DNA of 64,000 nt from Azophilus sp963663395. GTDB taxonomy: Bacteria; Pseudomonadota; Gammaproteobacteria; Pseudomonadales; Azotimanducaceae. Below the pieces are notes generated by a model, which saw only the letters and a program-made list of their open reading frames with translations, was not told the origin of the DNA and did no database searches. The position numbers and the translations under genes were made by a program. This document shows positions 53,468 to 61,399 of this stretch, piece after piece. Positions within the stretch are counted from its first letter, which is position 1. Each line of letters starts with the position of its first letter. The stretch covers positions 4,898,001 through 4,962,000 of the forward strand of contig OY760226.1 of NCBI GenBank assembly GCA_963663395.1, read 5' to 3'.

Positions 53468-54367
53468 ATGGACCCCGGCTGGCTCCCCTTTCATCCCACC
53501 CCGTCAAAGCCCGCGTACCGGCCGCCGCCGGGGGCGGTGGATGCGCACTGCCACGTGTTCGGGCCGGCGGCCGAGTTTCCTTTTGCGCCGGAACGCAAGT
53601 ACACGCCCTGCGATGCGGGCAAGGAGCGGCTGCGAGCGCTGCGCGACCACCTCGGCTTTTCCCGCAACGTCATCGTGCAGGCCACCTGCCACGGCGCCGA
53701 CAATCGGGCGCTGGTGGATGCCCTCGAACACAGCGACGGGCGAGCACGCGGCATCGCCACGGTGCGGCGGGATATCACCGATGCCGAACTCGAAGCACTC
53801 GATGCCGCCGGCGTGCGCGGCGTGCGGTTCAATTTCCTGAAACGGCTCGTCGACAAGCTGCCCCATAAGGATCTCGCGCACATCGCCGAACGGATCGCTC
53901 CACTCGGCTGGCACATCGTGATCTACTTCGAGGCTGCCGGGCTTGACGAGATTCGGGCCCTCATCACTTCGCTGCCTACCACGGTGGTCGTGGACCACAT
54001 GGGACGGCCCGACGTCACACAGCCGGTACACGGCCCGCAATTCCAGAGCTTCGTGAAGCTGATGGCCGAGCACGAGAACATCTGGAGCAAGGTGAGCTGC
54101 CCGGAACGGCTCTCGGTGTCCGGGCCGGACACCTACGACGATGTCGTGCCGTTCTCGAGCCACCTGGTCGAACGCTTTCCCGACCGGGTGCTGTGGGGCA
54201 CCGACTGGCCCCACCCCAACATGACCTCGCACATGCCGGACGACGGCAAGCTGGTGGACATGATTCCGCGCATCGCGCCAACCGGTGAATTGCAGCGGGC
54301 ATTGCTGGTCGACAACCCCATGCGCCTGTATTGGCCGGAAGCCGGCCGCCTGACGCCGAAGCCGTAG
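53468..54367 (+). CDS. ligI: 2-pyrone-4,6-dicarboxylate lactonase
   Basis: 299 residues from ATG at 53468; the open frame extends upstream to 53183 but lacks family similarity. Amidohydrolase fold with VDAHCHVFGPA (HxH), VVDHMGRPD and WGTDWPHPN (catalytic Asp). Unusually for the superfamily LigI works without metal. It hydrolyses the pyrone ring to 4-oxalomesaconate. Divergent from ligJ; together they complete the pathway. Confidence 0.88.
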   Translation: MDPGWLPFHPTPSKPAYRPPPGAVDAHCHVFGPAAEFPFAPERKYTPCDAGKERLRALRDHLGFSRNVIVQATCHGADNRALVDALEHSDGRARGIATVRRDITDAELEALDAAGVRGVRFNFLKRLVDKLPHKDLAHIAERIAPLGWHIVIYFEAAGLDEIRALITSLPTTVVVDHMGRPDVTQPVHGPQFQSFVKLMAEHENIWSKVSCPERLSVSGPDTYDDVVPFSSHLVERFPDRVLWGTDWPHPNMTSHMPDDGKLVDMIPRIAPTGELQRALLVDNPMRLYWPEAGRLTPKP

Positions 54368-54580
54368 ACGTCGCAAGCATTCTCGGTCACGATTTGGCCG
54401 CGCCGCATGCGCGAGAATCTCGAAAAAACGTACCGCCGTGGCGACGTCCCGTGTATTTGGCGACGGTACGCGCGCAGAGGTGGCCACGTTGGTCAACCAC
54501 CCACCGGTAACGCGATTTGCAAGCCATTTCGACGAGGTTCATTATAGGTATGTAGGTATTATATTTTCCGGGGCATCGCC

Positions 54581-54838
54581 ATGAACACTGTCACGATCAC
54601 CAGCAGCGAATTCAATCGCGATTCGGGTCTTGCCAAGCGGGAGGCGCAGTCAGGGCCGGTCATCATCACCAACCGGGGCGCTCCCGCCCATGTACTGTTG
54701 ACCTGGGAGGCTTATCGGCGCCTTGTGGGCCACAGCGACAAGACCATCCTTGAGGCGCTCGCGCTGCCCGGGGTCGAAGATGTGGACTTCAATCCGCCGC
54801 GTCTGGATGACCCGCCGCAGCCGGCGCTCCTGGACTGA
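54581..54838 (+). CDS. Phd/YefM-family antitoxin
   Basis: 85 residues. MNTVTITSSEFNRDSGLAKR, then GPVIITNRGAPAHVLLTWEAYRRLV is the Phd/YefM fold; the acidic C-terminus (VEDVDFNPPRLDDPP) would block the toxin. The upstream TAGGTATGTAGGTAT direct repeat (54546-54560) is a likely operator. The stop overlaps the toxin start (TGATG). Confidence 0.82.
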   Translation: MNTVTITSSEFNRDSGLAKREAQSGPVIITNRGAPAHVLLTWEAYRRLVGHSDKTILEALALPGVEDVDFNPPRLDDPPQPALLD

Positions 54839-55260
54839 TGGCCTTTGTGCTGGACACGAATGTCATCTCGGAGTTTCGCAAGGTCCAGGCGGGCAAGGGC
54901 GCCGCGGGCGTAGCCGAATGGGCGGCGAGCGTTGCGCGCTCCGATCTCTACCTCAGCGCCATCAACGTGATGGAACTCGAGATGGGCGTGCGGTTGATGG
55001 AGCGTCGCGACGTGGCCCAGGGCGCACTTCTGCGGCGTTGGATCACCCGTGTCGTCCTGCCGGAATTCGTTGCGCGAATTCTGCCCTTCGACGCCGATGT
55101 GGCCCTGCGGGCGGCGGCGCTGCACGTGCCCGACCCCAGACCCTGGCGCGATGCCGCCATAGCGGCCACCGCCATGGTGCATGGGATGACCGTCGTCACG
55201 AGAAACACGAGCGAATTCGAGCCTACGGGCGTAGCGGTATTCGATCCTTGGGGGGATTGA
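54838..55260 (+). CDS. PIN-domain toxin (VapC/FitB-like)
   Basis: 140 residues. Active-site acids in FVLDTNVISE (Asp6), INVMELEMG (Glu), WRDAAIAATAMVHG (Asp) and VTRNTSEFEP. A metal-dependent RNase fold that would cleave tRNA or mRNA when free of antitoxin. Unlike the relic at 15.4 kb this module looks complete. Confidence 0.85.
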   Translation: MAFVLDTNVISEFRKVQAGKGAAGVAEWAASVARSDLYLSAINVMELEMGVRLMERRDVAQGALLRRWITRVVLPEFVARILPFDADVALRAAALHVPDPRPWRDAAIAATAMVHGMTVVTRNTSEFEPTGVAVFDPWGD

Positions 55261-55362
55261 AAGGTATTGACAAGTCAACTGATTGCCAGGGGGCTCCGAT
55301 AGTTGACACGCCACCCAAGTCGCTGATTTGTCGAGATGGATCGCATTGATTTCTAGTCGAAA

Positions 55363-55390
55363 TCAAATGGGATCAGGTTAACTTGACAGT
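55363..55390. repeat. Degenerate GGGGTCAGGTTGAATTT-type repeat
   Basis: AAATGGGATCAGGTTAACTTGA is a decayed half of the palindromic repeat family seen at 57.7-62.5 kb. The rest of the 207-bp gap between the two toxin-antitoxin modules holds no gene. Confidence 0.5.
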
Positions 55391-55467
55391 ACCCGCCGAA
55401 GACATGGACCTGAGCCTGAACGACGCGCCGATCTTGACGCGCCCTACATTGTAATTATACTTTCCGG

Positions 55468-55761
55468 ATGAGTGACCCGACGTTCGAGTGGGACAAACGC
55501 AAGGCGTCGGAGAACAGGCGGAAACACGGTGTGGCTTTCGAGGAGGCCAAATCGGCATTCCTAGACGAAAATGCGCGTGTTATTCCGGACCCCGAGTACT
55601 CGGACGACGAAGATCGGTTTGTCCTGCTCGGGCTCAGTGTTCGGCTTCGATTGCTCGTGGTAGTTCATTGCTATCGCCAGGGAGAAGACCTGATCCGGAT
55701 CATTTCAGCACGAAAGGCCGATCCGTCGGAACGCAAGCAATATTCGGAATTTTTGCAATGA
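55468..55761 (+). CDS. brnT: BrnT-family toxin
   Basis: 97 residues. FEWDKRKASENRRKHGVAFE is the BrnT signature, and LIRIISARKADPSERKQY the C-terminal RNase motif. BrnT is a RelE-like ribonuclease induced under stress. The toxin-first order with antitoxin downstream is normal for this family. No clear ribosome site; ATAATTACA-like promoter DNA precedes it. Confidence 0.88.
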   Translation: MSDPTFEWDKRKASENRRKHGVAFEEAKSAFLDENARVIPDPEYSDDEDRFVLLGLSVRLRLLVVVHCYRQGEDLIRIISARKADPSERKQYSEFLQ

Positions 55762-55970
55762 AAGACTCGTACGACTTTTCAAAATCGGTAAAGAACCCTT
55801 ACCTGCGCAAACCTAAAAGGCAAACGACGATACGATTGGACGAGGACACACTCGATTACTTTCGCTCTCTGGCCGAACAAAGCGGTATCCCGTATCAGAG
55901 CCTGATCAACCTCTACTTGCGGGACTGTGTTGCGGAAAAAAAGACTCTACGCCTGGAGTGGGCGAGCTGA
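55758..55970 (+). CDS. brnA: BrnA-family antitoxin
   Basis: 70 residues, ATGA overlap with brnT. NPYLRKPKRQTTIRLDEDTL and YFRSLAEQSGIPYQSLINLY form a ribbon-helix-helix DNA-binding domain that neutralises BrnT and represses the operon. The 3' end runs into a transposase relic, with the last codons shared. Confidence 0.85.
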   Translation: MKDSYDFSKSVKNPYLRKPKRQTTIRLDEDTLDYFRSLAEQSGIPYQSLINLYLRDCVAEKKTLRLEWAS

Positions 55971-56083
55971 CCGGACGGCGCTCACGTTTCTCAAGCGCAC
56001 GATGAAGCGCTATGGCCGACATTTCAACCACCAACGCAATCTCAACCGCCGCCAGATTTTCAAACAGTACCGAGCCGGCGCGT
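55969..56083 (+). pseudogene. IS6-type transposase with internal deletion
   Basis: The frame reads DRTALTFLKRTMKRYGR joined directly to HFNHQRNLNRRQIFKQYRAG. The first part is the segment before the DDE Asp of IS6-like transposases and the second their C-terminus; roughly 80 residues between are missing. It abuts the end of brnA and shares its tail motif with the relic at 5033. Confidence 0.65.
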
Positions 56084-56189
56084 TATCGTCCGTGAACAAT
56101 GCACCATTTACCCGACGCGCTGCAACGGATCGTGACCGATTCCGAAGATTCCAGCGGGCGCAACGCCGGTGCCTGGACCGGCATCCTGG

Positions 56190-56346
56190 CACGCTGCGCA
56201 TCATCGCCTGCATCGAAAATCCAGATGTCATCGCCACGATCCTCGAGCACATTCGTGTACGCGAGGCAGCCACAACTGCCAATCCGAGAGCACCTCCGCT
56301 CAACATAGGGCTCCCCGCCGCGCGACACCAGGACAGGCTCCCGTAG
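56190..56346 (+). pseudogene. IS91-like transposase C-terminal relic
   Basis: GTLRIIACIENPDVIATILE, then HIRVREAA and RAPPLNIGLPA resemble the tail of IS91/IS801-type Y2 transposases (zinc-finger-like CPxCGGxLRIIA..). The rest is absent. The 56347-56739 stretch that follows shows no gene or structure I can support. Confidence 0.45.
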
Positions 56347-56739
56347 CAAACGATCGCCTGAGGCCAGGCTGCGACCGCTACCCAGGAAACTGCCGTTTCG
56401 GGCGAACTTTCCGTCTCAAGCGTCCACCGCCACATCCTCAACCGGCTCAACGGATGCCTCTGATGACTTCCCGCGAGCGCCCCGTCAATCAACCGTACTT
56501 CGCTACCACCCTGTTTCGGGCGGTTATTCGTCCTATCCGCGAGTCCGGGTTTTCGCGCATGCGAACTGTTGACTACGATCAACGCTCTATTCTCCGCCCC
56601 GGAGGGTTTCGGCATCAACAGTGCACCAGGGGTCGGTGACGGCATACCGGACCTGCGCTACTTTCCGAAGAAGGCTACGAGCAGTGGCTCCGCGTGTTGA
56701 TGGGCGCGAGCCTCTACGAGGGCCTACCGCCGTCCTCGG

Positions 56740-57606
56740 TTATGCGGATCGAAGGAGCTTGATGATCGCCGAGAGATCCCTGTCGCCGTCGCCCGCTTCG
56801 ATAGCATGCCCGAGCTGCGCCAGGATGCCTTCCAGCAGAGCGGCGGCCGGAGTGCCGCGGTTCGAATCGTCGACCAGGCCCTCCATGGTGGCCCTCCAGG
56901 TGGCGATCGCCGCCGCCGTTTCGTCGTGGTTTCCCGAGGCGATGCACCGGGCGTAGTGGCGATATTGGGGAGCCAACTGATAGGCGACTGCATGGATTAT
57001 GGCTTCGGCATAGTCCCCGACGTCCAGCCCCACGCTCTCCGCCATGCGCGCACCGTGGATGTAGGCCAGCGACGAAGTGAGCCCGAACAGGATGTTGGCC
57101 TGGTCGAGCACCGCCCCGGCGGCGACATTATCGCCGAGGTAGTCGCTTGCCCCGCCCAGGCACAGGACCGCATCCTTGACGGTTTCCCAGGCTCCGGCTT
57201 CGCCGGCGATATGCAGGGGACATTCCGGCGTGCCGACGTCCTGCGGGAAAGCGGCGATAAACCCGTCGAGGTACCTCGCGCCCCGTTCCTCCGCCCATTG
57301 GGCCATACCCAGCGCATCCTCGGCAGAGGCGCTGGTTAGCTGGAGCAGAATCTTCCCGGACAGGTCGCCGCAGTTGGCGAGCACCTCGTAGGTATCGTCA
57401 TAGGTGCCGACGCAGATGACGATCACCTCAGAACCCGCTATCCCCGATACGACATCTGCCGCCTGCGAGGCGCCGGCCTCCAGCAGCGGCGCGGCCTTCG
57501 AAGCCGTGCGGTTCCACACGGTTACGTTGAAACCCCCGGCCAGCAGTTGCCGCGCAAGCGCGGCCCCCATGCGGCCGAGCCCGATCACCATGACGTTTTG
57601 GCTCAT
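56740..57606 (-). CDS. Imine reductase-like / beta-hydroxyacid dehydrogenase-family protein
   Basis: 288 residues. NADP-binding MVIGLGRMGAALARQLLAGG and VTVWNRTASKA, then the C-terminal helical domain with DQANILFGLTSSLAYIHGA. The catalytic Lys of hydroxyacid dehydrogenases is not obvious; the Asp/Tyr-type region (GLDVGDYAEAI) suits imine-reductase-like members. The reaction is reduction of an imine or ketone; the physiological substrate is unknown. Confidence 0.75.
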   Translation of the reverse strand: MSQNVMVIGLGRMGAALARQLLAGGFNVTVWNRTASKAAPLLEAGASQAADVVSGIAGSEVIVICVGTYDDTYEVLANCGDLSGKILLQLTSASAEDALGMAQWAEERGARYLDGFIAAFPQDVGTPECPLHIAGEAGAWETVKDAVLCLGGASDYLGDNVAAGAVLDQANILFGLTSSLAYIHGARMAESVGLDVGDYAEAIIHAVAYQLAPQYRHYARCIASGNHDETAAAIATWRATMEGLVDDSNRGTPAAALLEGILAQLGHAIEAGDGDRDLSAIIKLLRSA

Positions 57607-57688
57607 GCGGTTTGTCTCCCTTCCCGGTTGCCTGGAGACGTGATGTTAGCCATGTATGCCACGCTATTCAAAACTCCCCCTGCGCCAT

Positions 57689-57755
57689 AAATGGGGTCAG
57701 AGTGATTTTTCCCAGGCATAAATCGGGTGAGCGTTAATTCACCCTGACCCCATTT
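57689..57755. repeat. REP-like palindrome (GGGGTCAG family)
   Basis: AAATGGGGTCAGAGTGA faces TTCACCCTGACCCCATTT across a 30-bp centre, forming an imperfect hairpin between two divergent genes. Confidence 0.7.
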
Positions 57756-57804
57756 CTGCGATGCGCGTATGATCCATTGAACGACACCTGATAGGGCCAC
57801 CGAA

Positions 57805-58677
57805 TTGACGTCGACGATCATCGTGCTGGGCGCCACCGGCAATCAGGGCGGCGCAGTTTGCCGGCACCTGAGCCGCCGGGGCGGATTTCGTATCATTGCG
57901 ATCACGCGCGACACGGACGCACCGAAAGCCCGTAAGGTGGGGGCGTTGCCGCACATTGAGCTGGTTCGATGCGACGCTGACAAAGCCGATCGACTGGAGG
58001 CCGTCTTTGCCGCCCATTCACCGCTGCACGGCGTATTCTCTGTCCAGACCAACGACTACACGCAGGAGGGGTGCGCGCAGGAGATTGCACAGGGGAAGCG
58101 GATTGTCGACCTGTGCGAACAATACGCCGTGACGCACCTGGTGTACTCGAGTGTCGCGCAACTGCAGCCCGCGGAGTTGACCGATGTGGCAACCAAGATC
58201 GAGATCGAGGCGCGCCTGCGCGCCGGCAAGACGCCGTTCACCGTTCTGCGCCCGACGTTCTTTGTGGAGAACTTCTTCGCGGGCGGGTTTGCCGAGGCAA
58301 GCGGCACGGCCGTCGGCTACCCGGGTTTCGAGTCGGCGAACCCGGTCGAGCAGCAATACATCTACGTCGATGACCTCGGCATGATCGCAGCCTGCATTTT
58401 TGCCGATCCCGATGCATGGGCCGGGCGCACGCTCGAACTCGCCGGCGATTCGCTGACGCCTGCCCAACTCGTGACGACGTTCGCGGAACACAATGGTCGG
58501 CCGATGTCTGCTCTCGAAGCCGCCGTCGACGCCTTCGGAATGGATCTTGTGCCTCTATTCGCCGGAATGCGCGACGGCCTGTGGGAAACGATCGACATCG
58601 AGGGGCTGCGCAAAGAGTTTCCGTCTCTTCACACCGTGCAAGACGCCCTCGACCACAGCGGGTACCGCCCGCCGTAA
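57805..58677 (+). CDS. NmrA-family NAD(P)-binding protein
   Basis: 290 residues from TTG at 57805. VLGATGNQGGAVCRHL is the NmrA-type GxxGxxG, ITRDTDAPKA follows beta-2, and YVDDLGMIA and LRPTFFVENFF are typical. Atypical SDRs of this group sense redox cofactors or reduce isoflavone- and quinone-like compounds; the Tyr-x-x-x-Lys pair is not conserved. Function not assignable. Confidence 0.75.
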   Translation: MTSTIIVLGATGNQGGAVCRHLSRRGGFRIIAITRDTDAPKARKVGALPHIELVRCDADKADRLEAVFAAHSPLHGVFSVQTNDYTQEGCAQEIAQGKRIVDLCEQYAVTHLVYSSVAQLQPAELTDVATKIEIEARLRAGKTPFTVLRPTFFVENFFAGGFAEASGTAVGYPGFESANPVEQQYIYVDDLGMIAACIFADPDAWAGRTLELAGDSLTPAQLVTTFAEHNGRPMSALEAAVDAFGMDLVPLFAGMRDGLWETIDIEGLRKEFPSLHTVQDALDHSGYRPP

Positions 58678-58740
58678 AGCCGGAGCCGACAGCTATCGAG
58701 CGGTTGCGCCGGCCACAGCTATGCGGATCGCAGGAGCTTA

Positions 58741-58910
58741 GGATAAATGGGGATAAATGGGGTCAGGTTGAATTTACGAGAAATGGCGAGAAATGGGGTC
58801 AGGTTGAATTTACCGGGGATGAACGGGGTCAGAATGAATTTACCCAATTTATCCCCGGTAAATTCAACCTGACCCCATTTCTCGTAAATTCAACCTGACC
58901 CTATTTATCC
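58741..58910. repeat. Large nested REP-like palindrome
   Basis: The left arm (two tandem copies of GGGGTCAGGTTGAATTT) is complementary to the right arm (two copies of AAATTCAACCTGACCCC). They make a stem of about 70 bp with a 10-bp extra copy of AAATGGCGAG-like sequence in the left arm. It lies between the NmrA gene and the first PhyH gene. Confidence 0.75.
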
Positions 58911-58984
58911 AGTGTTCCGAGCCGCAGGCGCCGTTGGCCCGGTTCGCGAACGGGCCCGATCGCCGATCGCCATGAGGTGTTGAC

Positions 58985-59980
58985 TCAGACGGATTGCGCC
59001 CCGTTAGGCCCCTCGAAGAATACCCTCTGGTCCTCCAACTCCAGCGGTCCGCTCAAGCCTTCCGACAGAAGGTCGTCCCCGTCCCGGCCCTTGACCCATC
59101 CGCAGATAATGCTCGACCGGTAGCCCAACAGTTGCCGAGCGCGCTTCGACAGCTTCGCGGCTTCTGCCGCCGGAAAGCAAATGTACTGGTTCTCTTCCTG
59201 GGCGAGCCAGTTGACCACCAGGGAATGGAATATGCTCGTGCGCTTCATGTCGCTGGAGCAGGCGGCAAGGCCATGCAGCGTTCTGCAAAGCCATAAGAGT
59301 ACCGAACCCTTGGGCATGACCGCCTGGGCCACTTCGGACTCGGTGGCGAGCCGTTCCGACGGCCAGCGGTGGCTGCCCGGAACCATTCGCGTGGCGCCGT
59401 TTTCCGCCGTGAAGTCGGTGCCGGCCCACATGACGTTCAGGATCAGGTCGCGGGAGTCCGGGCCGTGCTGCACGTAGGGCTCGTAGACGGCCATCTCCCG
59501 GTGCAGGACCTGGACCGCCCCGCCGTTGCGGGCCTGGAGCGACACCGAGAGGCCCACCCGGTAGTGATGGCAGTTGGGTCCGTTCTGGGGGTACGTGGTG
59601 AAGCTCTTGAGTTGTTGGCAGCCGTCCTCCGCGGTCACGGTCTGGAGTGTGTGCTGCGGCGCCGGAGTCGAGGATGCAGCCATCGGCCGTTCCGGCAGCA
59701 ATATCCGGTCGGCTACTTCGAGCACCCGCTCGTTGAGCAGGAGCGTCTCGCAAAGCGCCGGGTTGGCGTGCAGCACCGCGCCGATGGAGCGGTTGTCCTC
59801 GCCGCCGATGAACTCGTTGCCGAACTTGGTGTGGTCGTTGAAGTCCAGGCCCGCCACGAGCGGATCCATGAACTCCGGTTCGGCGAGATTGAGGATGATC
59901 GCGGCGCCGTCGCGGTTGAGTGTGGCGACGACATCATCAGCCGGCTCGTCGGCTGTATGTGTGGCGATGGTTTTGGTCAT
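58985..59980 (-). CDS. PhyH-family Fe(II)/2-oxoglutarate oxygenase, copy 1
   Basis: 331 residues from ATG at 59980 (GGGGAGCC upstream). Jelly-roll oxygenase with GGAVQVLHREMAVYEPY and MVPGSHRWP; His160 and His204 are the iron ligands, and Glu162 replaces the usual Asp of the His-x-Asp motif. Phytanoyl-CoA-dioxygenase relatives hydroxylate or halogenate small molecules. It is one of three tandem paralogues with very similar sequence. Downstream, a GGCCCGTTCG/CGAACCGGGCC hairpin may terminate transcription. Confidence 0.82.
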   Translation of the reverse strand: MTKTIATHTADEPADDVVATLNRDGAAIILNLAEPEFMDPLVAGLDFNDHTKFGNEFIGGEDNRSIGAVLHANPALCETLLLNERVLEVADRILLPERPMAASSTPAPQHTLQTVTAEDGCQQLKSFTTYPQNGPNCHHYRVGLSVSLQARNGGAVQVLHREMAVYEPYVQHGPDSRDLILNVMWAGTDFTAENGATRMVPGSHRWPSERLATESEVAQAVMPKGSVLLWLCRTLHGLAACSSDMKRTSIFHSLVVNWLAQEENQYICFPAAEAAKLSKRARQLLGYRSSIICGWVKGRDGDDLLSEGLSGPLELEDQRVFFEGPNGAQSV

Positions 59981-60075
59981 GGTGGCTCCCCTTTGCACCT
60001 GCCGAATCGGGGGGGATTGGCCCCCCACTGAATTAGTGATCTTATGCTGTGTTCGAAAACGAGTCCAGACAGCAT

Positions 60076-60165
60076 AAATGGGGTCAGGTTGAATTTTCCG
60101 GGGATAAACTGGGTAAGAATGAATGTACCCAATTTATCCCCGGAAAATTCAACCTGACCCCATTT
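60076..60165. repeat. REP-like palindrome
   Basis: AAATGGGGTCAGGTTGAATT at the left edge pairs with AATTCAACCTGACCCCATTT at the right; the centre is GGGGATAAA..TTTATCCCC. Near-perfect 40-bp stem between PhyH copies 1 and 2. Confidence 0.75.
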
Positions 60166-60268
60166 AGCAGACGTCATCTACCGCTTGTTGAACGACTGCA
60201 ATCTGTTCCGAGCCGCAGGCGCCGTTGGCCCGGTTCGCGAACGGGCCCGATCGCCATGAGGTGTTGAC

Positions 60269-61264
60269 TCAGACGGATTGTGCCCCGTACGGCCCCTCGA
60301 AGATTACGCCCTGGTCCTCCATCTCCAGCGGTCCGCTCGAGCCTTCCGCCAGAAGGTCGTCTCCGTCCCGGCCCTTGACCCATCCGCAGGAAACGCTCGA
60401 CCGGTAGCCCAACAGTTGCCGGGCGCGCTTCGACAACTTCGCGGCCTCCGCCGCCGGGAAGCAAATGTACTGGTTCTCTTCCTGGGCGAGCCAGTTGACC
60501 ATGAGGGAATGAAATATGCCCGTGCGCTTGATGTCGCTCGAGCAGGCGGCGAGGCCATGCAGCGTTCTGCAAAGCCAGAAGAGCACCGAACCCTTGGGCA
60601 TGACCGCCTGTGCCACTTCGGACTCGTTGGCGAGCCGTTCCGCCGGCCAGCGGTGGCTGCCTGGAACCAGCCGCGTGGCGCCGTTTTCCGCCGTGAAGTC
60701 GTTGCCGGCCCACATGACGTTCAGGATCAGTTCGCGGGAGTCCGGGCTGTGGCGCATGTAGGGCTCGTAGATGGCCATCTCCCGGTGCAGGACCTGGACC
60801 GCCCCGCCGTTGCGCGCTTCGAGAGACACCGAGGCGCCCACCCGGTAATGATGGCAGTTGGGGCCGTTCTCGGGGTAGGTGGCGAAGCTCTTAAGTTGTT
60901 CGCAGCCATCCTCCGAGGTCGTGAACTGGAGTTTGTGCTGCGGCGAGGGCGTCGAGGATGCAGCCATCGGCTGTTCCGGCAGCAACATCCGGTCGGCTAC
61001 TTCGAGCACCCGCTCGTTGAGCAGGAGCGTCTCGCAAAGCTCCGGGTTGGCGTGCAGCACCGCGCCGATGGAGCGGTTGTCCTCGCCGCCGATGAACTCG
61101 TTGTTTACCTTGGAGTGGTCGTCGAAATCCAGGCCCGCCACGAGCGAATCCATGAACTCCGGTTCAACGAGATTGAGGATGACCGCGGCGCCGTCGCGGT
61201 TGAGTGTGGCGACGACGTCATCGACCGGCTCGTCGGCTGTATGTGTGGCGATGGTTCTGGTCAT
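60269..61264 (-). CDS. PhyH-family Fe(II)/2-oxoglutarate oxygenase, copy 2
   Basis: 331 residues, same length and alignment without gaps as copy 1; the HREMAIYEPY and LVPGSHRWP motifs and the Glu for Asp change are conserved. Upstream DNA (gene-distal from 61265, with a GGGGG..CCCCC hairpin at about 61291-61307) and downstream DNA are also duplicated. Substitutions are scattered and the frame is intact, so it is likely expressed. Confidence 0.82.
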   Translation of the reverse strand: MTRTIATHTADEPVDDVVATLNRDGAAVILNLVEPEFMDSLVAGLDFDDHSKVNNEFIGGEDNRSIGAVLHANPELCETLLLNERVLEVADRMLLPEQPMAASSTPSPQHKLQFTTSEDGCEQLKSFATYPENGPNCHHYRVGASVSLEARNGGAVQVLHREMAIYEPYMRHSPDSRELILNVMWAGNDFTAENGATRLVPGSHRWPAERLANESEVAQAVMPKGSVLFWLCRTLHGLAACSSDIKRTGIFHSLMVNWLAQEENQYICFPAAEAAKLSKRARQLLGYRSSVSCGWVKGRDGDDLLAEGSSGPLEMEDQGVIFEGPYGAQSV

Positions 61265-61355
61265 GGTGGCTCCCCTTTTGCACCTGCTGAATTGGGGGAG
61301 ACTGGCCCCCCACTGAATCAGTCAATTTATGCTTTATTCGATAACGTGTCTAGAC

Positions 61356-61399
61356 GGATAAATGGTGGATAAATGGGGTCCAACCTGACCCCATTTATC
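61356..61399. repeat. REP-like palindrome, shortened
   Basis: GGATAAATGGGGTC faces GACCCCATTTATC with only a few bases between; this copy lacks the long arms of its relatives. It sits immediately downstream of PhyH copy 3. Confidence 0.65.
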
